64,000 nucleotides of DNA from Polyangiaceae bacterium. Lineage in GTDB: Bacteria > Myxococcota_A > Polyangia > Polyangiales > Polyangiaceae. The notes under the pieces are model-generated. The model was not told where the DNA came from. It saw only the letters and a list, made by a program, of their open reading frames with translations, and did not search any database. The stretch is from the NCBI GenBank assembly GCA_025936115.1, contig JAICTZ010000021.1, forward strand, positions 1 to 64,000, read 5' to 3'. A program made the translations under genes and the position numbers. Positions 53,048-59,607 of this stretch are shown here, in pieces; within the stretch, counting starts at the first letter, position 1; each line of letters starts with the position of its first letter.

Positions 53048-54220
53048 GTGAAGGGGTCATCTCGGGCGGGAGCGTGGGTACCAGAAGCAATCGGCTCGAG
53101 AGCATTTCGCGCCTTCGTTCCTCGACCGTTGCCGCCGGAACCTCCTTTGGTGCTCGACGCGCCCCTCCAGCGCCGTCTGGAAGCGGCGGGGTTGGCCCTT
53201 GGGCGACTGGATGGCATCGGAAGGCTTCTCCCTGGCCCGGACGAGCTCCTCTACAGCTACATCAGGAAGGAAGCAGTGCTGTCGAGTCAGATCGAAGGGA
53301 CACAGTCCTCGCTGGCCGACCTGCTGCTCCACGAAAATAGCGCGGCGCCCGGCGTCCCCCTGGAGGACGTCCAGGAGGTGTCCAACTACATCGCGGCCAT
53401 GAACCACGGCTCGAAGCTCCTCGAAAAGCTTCCGCTGAGTCTTCGGCTGCTGCGCGAAGTCCACGAAGTCTTGGTGACGGGAACGCGTGGAACGCACAAG
53501 CGCCCTGGCGAGTTTCGCAAGACGCAGAATTGGATCGGCGGCGAAGAACCCAGCGCAGCGACCTTCGTTCCCCCTCCGCCGAGCCAGGTCCCGGCCGCGC
53601 TGAACGCTCTCGAGAAGTACCTGCACGCGGACCAGATGCCGACGCTCGTGAAGGTCGGGCTGGTTCACGCTCAGTTCGAGACCATCCATCCGTTCCTCGA
53701 CGGCAATGGCCGCGTCGGGCGGATGTTGATCCCTCTAATGCTCGTCAGCGAAGGCATTTTGGAGCGCCCGTGGCTCTACGTCAGCCTTCACCTCAAGCGC
53801 CACCGCTCCACCTATTACGACCTGCTTCAGCGTGTTCGCACGCACGGCGCATGGGAGGACTGGCTGGATTTCTTTCTAGACGGAGTGACCGCCGTTGCCG
53901 ACAGCGCTGTCGCCAAGATTCGTCAACTCCTGCAGCTCTTCGAAACCGATCGCGAAGCAGTCGCATCGACGCGGGGAGGATCCATCTACGGTCGCGCGGC
54001 CCTCCAGATGAACGTCGCCGTCTACGAGTACCTTCGGCGCCAGGTCGCAATTCGGATCCCCGAGACAGCAGCGGCCTGCGGCACGACGAAGCCGACCGTC
54101 GCCCGTGTTCTTCAGGACCTCGAAAAGCTCGGGATCGTCCACGAGGTGACCGGAAAGCCGAAGGGCCGCCTGTACGTCTACCGGCGTTACGTAGACATCC
54201 TGAACCGCGATCCGAGCTGA
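53048..54220 (+). CDS. Fic-family AMPylating protein
   Basis: About 390 residues from the GTG at 53048; the frame opens at 53009, but that start would place the inverted repeats within the gene. An N-terminal region (FRAFVPRPLPPEP) precedes the inhibitory helix KEAVLSSQIEGT near residue 80 (motif S-x-x-x-E-G, class II). The Fic core HPFLDGNGRVGRML lies near 214-227 and a winged-helix domain near the C-terminus (PETAAACGTTKPTVARVLQDL). Fic enzymes transfer AMP to target proteins; the self-inhibitory Glu means no separate antitoxin is required. All catalytic residues are present. Confidence 0.92.
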   Translation: MKGSSRAGAWVPEAIGSRAFRAFVPRPLPPEPPLVLDAPLQRRLEAAGLALGRLDGIGRLLPGPDELLYSYIRKEAVLSSQIEGTQSSLADLLLHENSAAPGVPLEDVQEVSNYIAAMNHGSKLLEKLPLSLRLLREVHEVLVTGTRGTHKRPGEFRKTQNWIGGEEPSAATFVPPPPSQVPAALNALEKYLHADQMPTLVKVGLVHAQFETIHPFLDGNGRVGRMLIPLMLVSEGILERPWLYVSLHLKRHRSTYYDLLQRVRTHGAWEDWLDFFLDGVTAVADSAVAKIRQLLQLFETDREAVASTRGGSIYGRAALQMNVAVYEYLRRQVAIRIPETAAACGTTKPTVARVLQDLEKLGIVHEVTGKPKGRLYVYRRYVDILNRDPS

Positions 54221-54242
54221 GGACTCAGCGCGATCGCGGGGA

Positions 54243-54266
54243 TTTCAGCGTCCCAACGGGATTCGA
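54243..54266 (+). repeat. Dispersed repeat, copy 3 (short core)
   Basis: TTTCAGCGTCCCAACGGGAT plus TCGA: the core of the dispersed repeat with one C deleted, 23 bases after the Fic stop. Similarity to copy 6 continues loosely downstream (shared TCTCGAGAAA). Confidence 0.7.
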
Positions 54267-54338
54267 GGGCGAGATTTTCGGACAAGACGGAACCGGACGT
54301 GAGGATTTCTCGAGAAACCGAAGCAAGAGCGACCACGA

Positions 54339-54557
54339 ATGCGCACGACGAGCGCGCTCTGGGTCCAGGTTTTGGATCCAACGGATCGAGCTATCGAGGC
54401 CGCGCTCGGGGAAGCGCTCTTGCGGGCGAGCCGAGACGGGGACCGCGACTTGGCCCTCGCCTGTGTCTCGGAACTGCGAGCTCGCCGGCGCGACTGCCAG
54501 AGCGGTCGCGCCGCCGAGGTCGTCGACTTGGACGCCGAGCGCGACCGGCGACGTTAA
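54339..54557 (+). CDS. Small protein, paralogue of the 58515 product
   Basis: 72 residues. The core IEAALGEALLRASRDGDRDL, then SELRARR and VVDLDAERD, is shared with the protein at 58515. Both genes lie downstream of a short copy of the dispersed repeat and share a TCTCGAGAAA box. No known domain; composition is charged and helical. Small proteins of this ELRARR...DLDA type are often seen in myxobacterial integrated elements (recollection, not checked). Confidence 0.6.
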   Translation: MRTTSALWVQVLDPTDRAIEAALGEALLRASRDGDRDLALACVSELRARRRDCQSGRAAEVVDLDAERDRRR

Positions 54558-54746
54558 AGCCCTCGGATCTGTTCGGAGCGCGGGCCCGTCGATGACGAAA
54601 TCGTCAAGCCGGACGGGAATTAGATAGGCATTGCCTCCGTCTCGTGCCTCCCGTTGGAGCGTTTCCTCCAGCTCGTTCAAGACTCCTGGACGCTGAAGCG
54701 AACTCTTCGAGCAAACGAGGATCACCCGATCATGGCCATTCACACC
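54555..54746 (-). pseudogene. C-terminal fragment of a TIR-domain protein
   Basis: The minus-strand frame reads HDRVILVCSKSSLQRPGVLN, then ELEETLQREARDGGNAYLIP and VRLDD, the second half of a bacterial TIR (TIR_2) domain. The first half with the BB-loop and the catalytic Glu region is missing, and the frame runs on into antisense of the neighbouring small gene. Remnant of a TIR effector, possibly from a defence or NADase system. Confidence 0.65.
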
Positions 54747-54748
54747 CA

Positions 54749-54842
54749 CACGATTCGGGGCGTCCCCAACGGGATTCGAACGGTACTGAACATCGCCGAG
54801 GTGGCGGAATTTCTGCCAGTTGCGGTGAGGATCGTGGCCTGA
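54749..54842 (+). repeat. Dispersed repeat, copy 4 (long)
   Basis: CACGATTCGGGGCGTCCCCA leads into the core GTCCCCAACGGGATTCGAAC and the long tail ending TGA at 54842. Encodes VPNGIRTVLNIAEVAEF and then LPVAVRIVA-stop. Confidence 0.8.
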
Positions 54843-54888
54843 GGCGGCGCTCCCAGTCGTCCCGCACATCGGCTAGGATTCCCGAGAG

Positions 54889-55113
54889 ATGAGCGACTTC
54901 GAGACCCGAGCCAAGGCGCGCGCAGAGCGGATGACGCTTCGGAAAGGTCGCGTCGGCGAGCCAGAGGTCGATCTGAACCCTGTCTTCGGCGCGGAGGCCA
55001 TCTCACTCGTGCAGCGGCTTACCCGCGCGAGCTACGCGCTCGGGAACGTGAGTTCCCCCGGGTACACCCGCGCCACCATCCCGTGCCGCTTCGTGCGCTG
55101 GCCCGGCGCGTGA
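54889..55113 (+). CDS. Small protein coupled to the nucleotidyltransferase
   Basis: 74 residues, basic N-terminus (MSDFETRAKARAERMTLRKG), acidic patch (GEPEVDLNPVFGAEA) and a C-terminal half SLVQRLTRASYALGN. It overlaps the nucleotidyltransferase gene by 31 bases, the arrangement of a toxin-antitoxin or partner pair. No family recognised; the pair as a two-gene module is inference. Confidence 0.65.
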   Translation: MSDFETRAKARAERMTLRKGRVGEPEVDLNPVFGAEAISLVQRLTRASYALGNVSSPGYTRATIPCRFVRWPGA

Positions 55114-55568
55114 TCGACCTTCCCGAAGACTTTCGCGACCTGCTTCTGGCGCTCCACGATGCCGGCGCGGAGTTCGTCGTTCTCGGTGGCCATGCGGTTG
55201 CATTTCACGGCTACCCGCGCGCCACAAAGGATCTCGACGTCCTCGTGCGCGCCGATGCGGAGAACGCGAAACGGGTTTACCGAGCTCTGGCCGCATTCGG
55301 GGCACCCCTGTCCGCGTTCGAGGTCGGCGAAGCGGACTTCGCGACCTACGACGGCATCCTTCAGATGGGAGTCCCGCCGCTGCGCATGGACATTCTCAAT
55401 CGCGCTGACGGAATCACGTTCGACGACGCCGTTGCAGACGGACAGTCGTTCGAGCTCGACGGGCGTCGCATCCCCGTGATCGGCAAGACTGCCTTGCTCA
55501 AGAACAAGCGCGCCGCCGCCCGCGAGCAGGACATTGCCGACGTGAAGGCGCTCGAGCAAATCAAGTAG
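55083..55568 (+). CDS. Nucleotidyltransferase-fold protein (DUF6036-like)
   Basis: 161 residues from the GTG at 55083. The nucleotidyltransferase core is clear: FVVLGGHAVAFHG (GG at 35-36), then ATKDLDVLV with Asp 50 and Asp 52, and a later GKTALLKNKRAAAREQDIAD helix region. Such MNT/AbiEii-type proteins act as toxins or tRNA-modifying partners in two-gene modules. It looks complete; a truncated relative lies at 46523. Confidence 0.85.
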   Translation: MPLRALARRVIDLPEDFRDLLLALHDAGAEFVVLGGHAVAFHGYPRATKDLDVLVRADAENAKRVYRALAAFGAPLSAFEVGEADFATYDGILQMGVPPLRMDILNRADGITFDDAVADGQSFELDGRRIPVIGKTALLKNKRAAAREQDIADVKALEQIK

Positions 55569-55584
55569 CGCGCAGCCAAGCCGC

Positions 55585-55746
55585 TACAGCCAAGGCGATA
55601 CAGTCGAGGAAGCGCTGGCCAACGCCCGGGACGCGACGGTGCTGACGATTGAAGATCTGCGTGAGCGCGGCGAACCCATCCCCATTCGGCTCCGCCATCC
55701 GACGGCAGAGAGGATCCCGCCGTCGAGGAGTTCGAGCTGGCACTGA
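55585..55746 (+). pseudogene. HicB-type antitoxin fragment
   Basis: A frame without a start reads YSQGDTVEEALANARDATVL, then TIEDLRERGEPIP, the middle of a HicB antitoxin (the GDT.EEAL.N..EA block). The N-terminus and the DNA-binding C-terminus are missing and no HicA is near. Confidence 0.7.
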
Positions 55747-56097
55747 AATAGCTCGTCATCGAAACCGTGACCTGTCGGGGAATTTGTCGTCATCCTCCCA
55801 GAAGCCCTTCTCGACTCGAACATGCCGGTGCCACTGGCCACCCTCGACCGCGTAGCGCGTGGGCCGGACCGAGAACGCTACGCCTGCATCCAAGCTCGAT
55901 CGCTCGAAGTTTGGTCGGCAAGCCACCTCGAAGATTTCTCGATCCCCGTTAACGGCCGGCGCGAGTTTCCCCCCAAGTGCTCCGCGCCAAGTGTGCCAGA
56001 CCGTGTCACCGCGTTCGGTTCAGCTGACCGGCATTTCGTGATAGTCGCGCAATTTTGGATGCAGCGCGCATGGCCTGTCTCTTGCCTACTCGCGAGG
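55747..56097. other. Intergenic region without recognisable gene
   Basis: 351 bases between the HicB fragment and the chosen start of the Kelch gene. The Kelch frame is open through it, but the sequence lacks a signal peptide or domain. I see nothing else. Confidence 0.4.
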
Positions 56098-57468
56098 ATG
56101 CACGAGCGCACGGATCGCGCCAAGGGTTTCAGGAGCGCGGGGCAAAGATTCTTTCGCGGGAACATTGAGCACGTCGCGGGCCGACATCACGAGGATGCGA
56201 GCGCGCACCGGCACGCCGTCGAGCGAACGCTTCTCACCCTGGGCATGCTCGCTCAATTCGTGGTTGGGTGCTCCGGTCACGAGACGCGACGTGAAGAAGG
56301 CGGCGGCACTGGCGGCATGGCGGCAACCGCCAACGGGGGCGGCGGCGGCGTGGGAGGCATCCGCGACGGCCAATCGGGCGCCACGGGCAGCGGCGGAGCA
56401 CTGAGCACGGGAGGAGCGGGAAGCGGCGGCACATCGGGCCTCGGCGGTGAAGCGGGCGTCCACTCTTCGAGCGGAGGCGCGCCGCAAGCGGCTGCTACCG
56501 GCGGCGGTAGCAATGCGAGCAGCGGGGCTGCTGGAAGCAACGCGGAAGACAGGGGCGCCGGAGCAGCTGACGGCGGTGCCCCGGCGGCGCCGGGCTTCAC
56601 TTGGAGGACTCTTCCGAGCTTGAACAAGAAGCGCCAGAACGCGATGGGCGTCGCCGTCGGTGAGGCAATGTATGTGCTCGGCGGCTTCGATGAAAGTGGA
56701 TTGCTCGATGACGTCGAGCGACTCGAACTGGGAGACACTGACTGGACCACCGCGCCGTCACTCCCCACTCCCCAATGCTGCGCGGCGGCGGGGTTGATCG
56801 GCACGGTGGTCGCGATAGCCGGCGGGTACCAGGCCGACGGTCATACTCCGACAGACGCCTTGCTGCTCTTCGACACCGCGACGGGCGCATGGCAATCCGG
56901 TCCGCCCATGCCGACCGCGCGCGCGAACGCGATGGCCGCGGTCTGGGATGGAAAGCTCGTCGTGATCGGCGGCGGCACCCAATACGGAGCTGTGCAAGCG
57001 ACGGGTGTGATCGAAAGCTTCGATCCTATGTCCAACAGCTGGTCCACCTCGCCCCTCGCCGTGACCCCGCGCTCGGCCGGCATCGCGGTGACCGATTCCC
57101 ATCGGGTGTACGTGATCGGAGGCGCAAGCCAGAACTCCCTTTACGGTGACCCGATCGTCGAAATCCTGACTGCTGAGGGCGTCACGTCCGCTCCGTCGTT
57201 GGGCCTCGCCCGGGTGCAAGTCGCGGGCGGTCTGTTGCCCGCGGGCCTCGTGGTCGCTGGCGGTTGGACAGCGAATCTCGATACAGCAGCGGCCGAAGGT
57301 CTCTTAGGTGCGCAAACGATGTGGCAATCTTTACCGCCCATGCCAACGAGCCGCGCCGGCGCGGCCGCAGCGGTGGTCAACGGCAGCTTGATCGTCGCAG
57401 GCGGCGGCCAATTCCTCCAGAGCGAGTGGGTGCAGCAAGACGTGGTCGAGGCTCTCGAAGCCGACTAG
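56098..57468 (+). CDS. Kelch-repeat lipoprotein
   Basis: About 456 residues. The lipoprotein signal (LLTLGMLAQFVVGCSG) lies near residues 48-63 from the ATG at 56098, an abnormally long n-region. In the next frame an ATG at 56195 preceded by GAGG would give MRARTGTPSSER directly before the same signal, so a one-base change may separate the true start from the gene. A Gly-rich linker is followed by five or six Kelch motifs (YVLGGFDES, VVAIAGGYQ, KLVVIGGGTQYG, VYVIGGAS, LVVAGGWT, LIVAGGGQ) making a beta-propeller. Confidence 0.8.
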   Translation: MHERTDRAKGFRSAGQRFFRGNIEHVAGRHHEDASAHRHAVERTLLTLGMLAQFVVGCSGHETRREEGGGTGGMAATANGGGGGVGGIRDGQSGATGSGGALSTGGAGSGGTSGLGGEAGVHSSSGGAPQAAATGGGSNASSGAAGSNAEDRGAGAADGGAPAAPGFTWRTLPSLNKKRQNAMGVAVGEAMYVLGGFDESGLLDDVERLELGDTDWTTAPSLPTPQCCAAAGLIGTVVAIAGGYQADGHTPTDALLLFDTATGAWQSGPPMPTARANAMAAVWDGKLVVIGGGTQYGAVQATGVIESFDPMSNSWSTSPLAVTPRSAGIAVTDSHRVYVIGGASQNSLYGDPIVEILTAEGVTSAPSLGLARVQVAGGLLPAGLVVAGGWTANLDTAAAEGLLGAQTMWQSLPPMPTSRAGAAAAVVNGSLIVAGGGQFLQSEWVQQDVVEALEAD

Positions 57469-57553
57469 TGGGCATACCCGCCGTGAGACAGGGAGAAGCC
57501 GCTTACGAAAACCCTTCGACACTCTCGCGAAGATGCGAGGATCCGAAGGATGC

Positions 57554-57635
57554 CGTCCCCAACGGGATTCGAACGGTACTGAACATCGCCGGCGTGCCGG
57601 GATTTGCGCCCATTCCGGTTCGCATCGTCGCCTGA
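57554..57635 (+). repeat. Dispersed repeat, copy 5 (long)
   Basis: Core CGTCCCCAACGGGATTCGAA and tail to a TGA at 57635. Encodes VPNGIRTVLNIAGVPGF and APIPVRIVA-stop. Differences from copy 4 within the last 15 codons are mostly silent or conservative. Confidence 0.8.
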
Positions 57636-57689
57636 TCGGCTGCCGAGGCCTACCTTCCCGCGTTGGCCCTCTGGCGCTATGCTTCCGTC

Positions 57690-57917
57690 ATGGCTTCGCC
57701 CTCGAATGCCCCCGAGCAGCACGCACAACTAGTGCGCGAGCTCGCCGGGCTTCCCGACAGCGAGCGCCGTGCCGTCGTTGCCGCCGCGGAGAGAGCAGCT
57801 GCTCACGCTCATCGCGAGGTGGTCGCATCCTGGCAGACGATCCGCGCGGCGATCGGTGTCGTGAAGGGCCAGACTGCCGACGCGATCGAGGACACGGCAC
57901 GCCTCTACGATGGCTGA
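57690..57917 (+). CDS. vapB: Antitoxin partner of VapC
   Basis: 75 residues from the ATG at 57690 (a TTG at 57663 is in frame). Helical, Ala/Glu/Arg-rich (APEQHAQLVRELAGLPDSER, WQTIRAAIGVVKGQTADAI). It ends with an 8-base overlap with the PIN gene, the standard antitoxin-toxin coupling. It is not one of the classic VapB DNA-binding families I know, so the antitoxin role is inferred from position. Confidence 0.75.
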   Translation: MASPSNAPEQHAQLVRELAGLPDSERRAVVAAAERAAAHAHREVVASWQTIRAAIGVVKGQTADAIEDTARLYDG

Positions 57918-58344
57918 CGTCGTTCTCGACGCGAACGTTATCGTCGCGCTCCTGTACGCCGCTGATGCGCAGCACCAGCGTGCTCACGTGCTCGTCGATC
58001 GGCTGGAACGCGAGCAGCACACGGTCGTGCTGGTTGATTTTCTCATCTTCGAAGCGCTGTCCGTGCTGTGCAGACGCGCGACGGAGCGCAAGACGAGCCC
58101 TCCCGATCTTCAAGCGGCCATCGCGCTCATACGAGGCTGGTTTGACGGCGGCGAAGTTCGTTTCCTGGCGCGCGAATCCGAGCGGTTCGCCGCAGACGTG
58201 CTCGATGTGATCGCCAAGACCGGCGGCGCGCTAAACGCGAACGACGCTCTCCTGGTCGTCTTAGAGCGCGAGGGCGCAATCGACAACTTTGCGAGTTTCG
58301 ACTCGGGCTTCGACAACGTCGAAGGCTTCCGGCGAATCTCCTAG
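57910..58344 (+). CDS. vapC: PIN-domain toxin VapC
   Basis: 144 residues. The four acidic PIN residues are in place: Asp 7 (VVLDANVIVALLY), Glu 48 (FLIFEALSVL), Asp 112 (LNANDALLVV) and Asp 131 (FASFDSGFD). VapC toxins are Mg-dependent RNases that cut tRNA or rRNA when free of the antitoxin. Intact, in contrast to its damaged copy at 52241. Confidence 0.92.
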   Translation: MADVVLDANVIVALLYAADAQHQRAHVLVDRLEREQHTVVLVDFLIFEALSVLCRRATERKTSPPDLQAAIALIRGWFDGGEVRFLARESERFAADVLDVIAKTGGALNANDALLVVLEREGAIDNFASFDSGFDNVEGFRRIS

Positions 58345-58403
58345 GCCTTCGTTGGACGAGAAAGAACTGACCGGTGCATCTCGCGATGCACCGATAAGAC
58401 TTG

Positions 58404-58423
58404 CGTCCACAACGGGATTCGAA
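58404..58423 (+). repeat. Dispersed repeat, copy 6 (short core)
   Basis: CGTCCACAACGGGATTCGAA: the core with one substitution, 60 bases after the VapC stop and upstream of the small paralogous gene at 58515. Confidence 0.7.
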
Positions 58424-58514
58424 GGCCAGAAATGCGGACGCCGTCGAGCACGGCCCGCAGATCTCTCGAGAAAACGACGCGTCACCGAGCACGACCGAGC
58501 ACGATGGGCGCACG

Positions 58515-58694
58515 GTGGATCCACGAACGGATCCAATCGAGGTCGCGCTCGGCGAGGCCCTCCTACGCGCGAGCCGCAACGGCGATCGGGACCTGACGAT
58601 CGAGATCGTACGCGAGCTCCGGGCGCGACGGCTCGCCCGAGAGAGCGGCGGGTCGGCCGTCGTGATCGATCTGGACGCTCGGCGACCGCGTTAG
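58515..58694 (+). CDS. Small protein, paralogue of the 54339 product
   Basis: 59 residues from the GTG at 58515. IEVALGEALLRASRNGDRDL, RELRARRLA and VVIDLDARR align with the 54339 product over their whole core. The frame is open back to 58401 through the repeat core, but the shared region begins at the DPxTD encoded just after this GTG. Function unknown. Confidence 0.6.
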   Translation: MDPRTDPIEVALGEALLRASRNGDRDLTIEIVRELRARRLARESGGSAVVIDLDARRPR

Positions 58695-58771
58695 ACCGAA
58701 AGCGCGCGACGAACGTACGCGCACGTGCGAGACCGGCCCGGGGGACATTCGACCGGCGAGGGGTTGCACTT

Positions 58772-58869
58772 ACGTGTCGCTAGAGTCACGTTGATTAGTG
58801 TGCTCCGTCACTAGCGGGCGGCGCGCACATTGAAACGTCAACCGTGACCCGTCGCTAGCCAGCGACGGG
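58772..58869. promoter_or_regulatory. Cluster of palindromes upstream of the phage genes
   Basis: Within the 330-base gap 58695-59024 are ACGTG...CACGT (58772-58791) and a perfect 9-bp stem CCCGTCGCT/AGCGACGGG with a 4-base loop (58848-58869). The word GTCGCTAG or GTCACTAG occurs three times. These could be operators for the small HTH gene at 59025, or part of an attachment site. No gene is visible in the gap. Confidence 0.4.
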
Positions 58870-59024
58870 AACCCGCATGCAAGGCACCCGCGGGACGCGA
58901 GCACAGGCGCGATCGACTTAGGGGAAAGGCCCCCTGGCGTAACTCGAAAGAGGGTCGGTCGCGACGGACGAAGGCGAGCGCACAGGCACCAGCGCCCGAG
59001 ATTTCTCGGGAGTCCAGGTGACCC

Positions 59025-59201
59025 GTGTCCGTCCAACAAATCGTCCAGAATCGAAAGCTGTGCATCAAAATTGGAGCGCTCGCCGGAGTCGATGAGCGCA
59101 CCGTCCGCGCGCTCCTGACGGGAAGTAAGCGCACCCTCCCGCCCGTCGAAGACGCGATCCGCCGCGTCATGCGCGAGCTCGGGATCGAGGTGCGGCTGTG
59201 A
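59025..59201 (+). CDS. Small helix-turn-helix protein
   Basis: 58 residues from the GTG at 59025, with AGGTGA seven bases upstream. It contains a likely HTH (CIKIGALAGVDERTVRALLT) followed by PPVEDAIRRVMRELGI. Size and position fit a phage Cro- or AlpA-like regulator. Its stop overlaps the next start (GTGA). Confidence 0.65.
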   Translation: MSVQQIVQNRKLCIKIGALAGVDERTVRALLTGSKRTLPPVEDAIRRVMRELGIEVRL

Positions 59202-59512
59202 TCGCGCATCTCGACGACGACGACGTTCAGCGCATAGCGCGGGCTGTCGTCGCCGCGCTTCGGAGCGGCGACAACATGGTTTCGCAAGCCGCGTCGCCCC
59301 TCGGTCGCAAACGTCACGCCGCGGCCGTGCGCCGCCGAATAGCGACGGGCCTGCCCGGCGCGTCGCACGTCGGACGCAACTTCTTCCTGAGCCGTGAAGC
59401 CCTCGACGAAGAGCTCGCGGCGCAAAGCAAGCGGCCCCGCACACCGAAGCCCGCGCCCGTCGACGAAGTCGCCGCGCTCGCTCAGCGGTTCGGACTTCGG
59501 AGGGCCGGGTAG
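59198..59512 (+). CDS. Excisionase-like DNA-binding protein
   Basis: 104 residues. The middle LGRKRHAAAVRRRIATGLPG and ASHVGRNFFLSREALDEEL is the winged-helix pattern of MerR/excisionase-type proteins that read a compact DNA site. GTG start overlapping the upstream stop. May act in excision or as a regulator of the element. Confidence 0.65.
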   Translation: MIAHLDDDDVQRIARAVVAALRSGDNMVSQAASPLGRKRHAAAVRRRIATGLPGASHVGRNFFLSREALDEELAAQSKRPRTPKPAPVDEVAALAQRFGLRRAG

Positions 59513-59607
59513 TGCTCGCGAATGCGCACCCCTAAAACGACTTCGGCCCGCGTTACGAGCGCGAGCCGAGCCAGACCGACAGATCGTGGAAACAGAAACG
59601 AACGAAC

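Noticed and set aside
54654..54842. Frame ending in the repeat peptide as an intact 62-residue gene
   Set aside because: Its first half is antisense of the TIR remnant and shows no coding character; only the repeat-derived end is conserved among copies.
52853..57635. The repeat copies as CRISPR repeats
   Set aside because: Spacing is hundreds to thousands of bases, the copies vary in length, and there are no uniform spacers or cas genes.
50471..58423. The repeat copies as integron attC sites
   Set aside because: The conserved core does not contain a convincing GTTRRRY/RYYYAAC pair in the right arrangement and no IntI-type gene is in the window.
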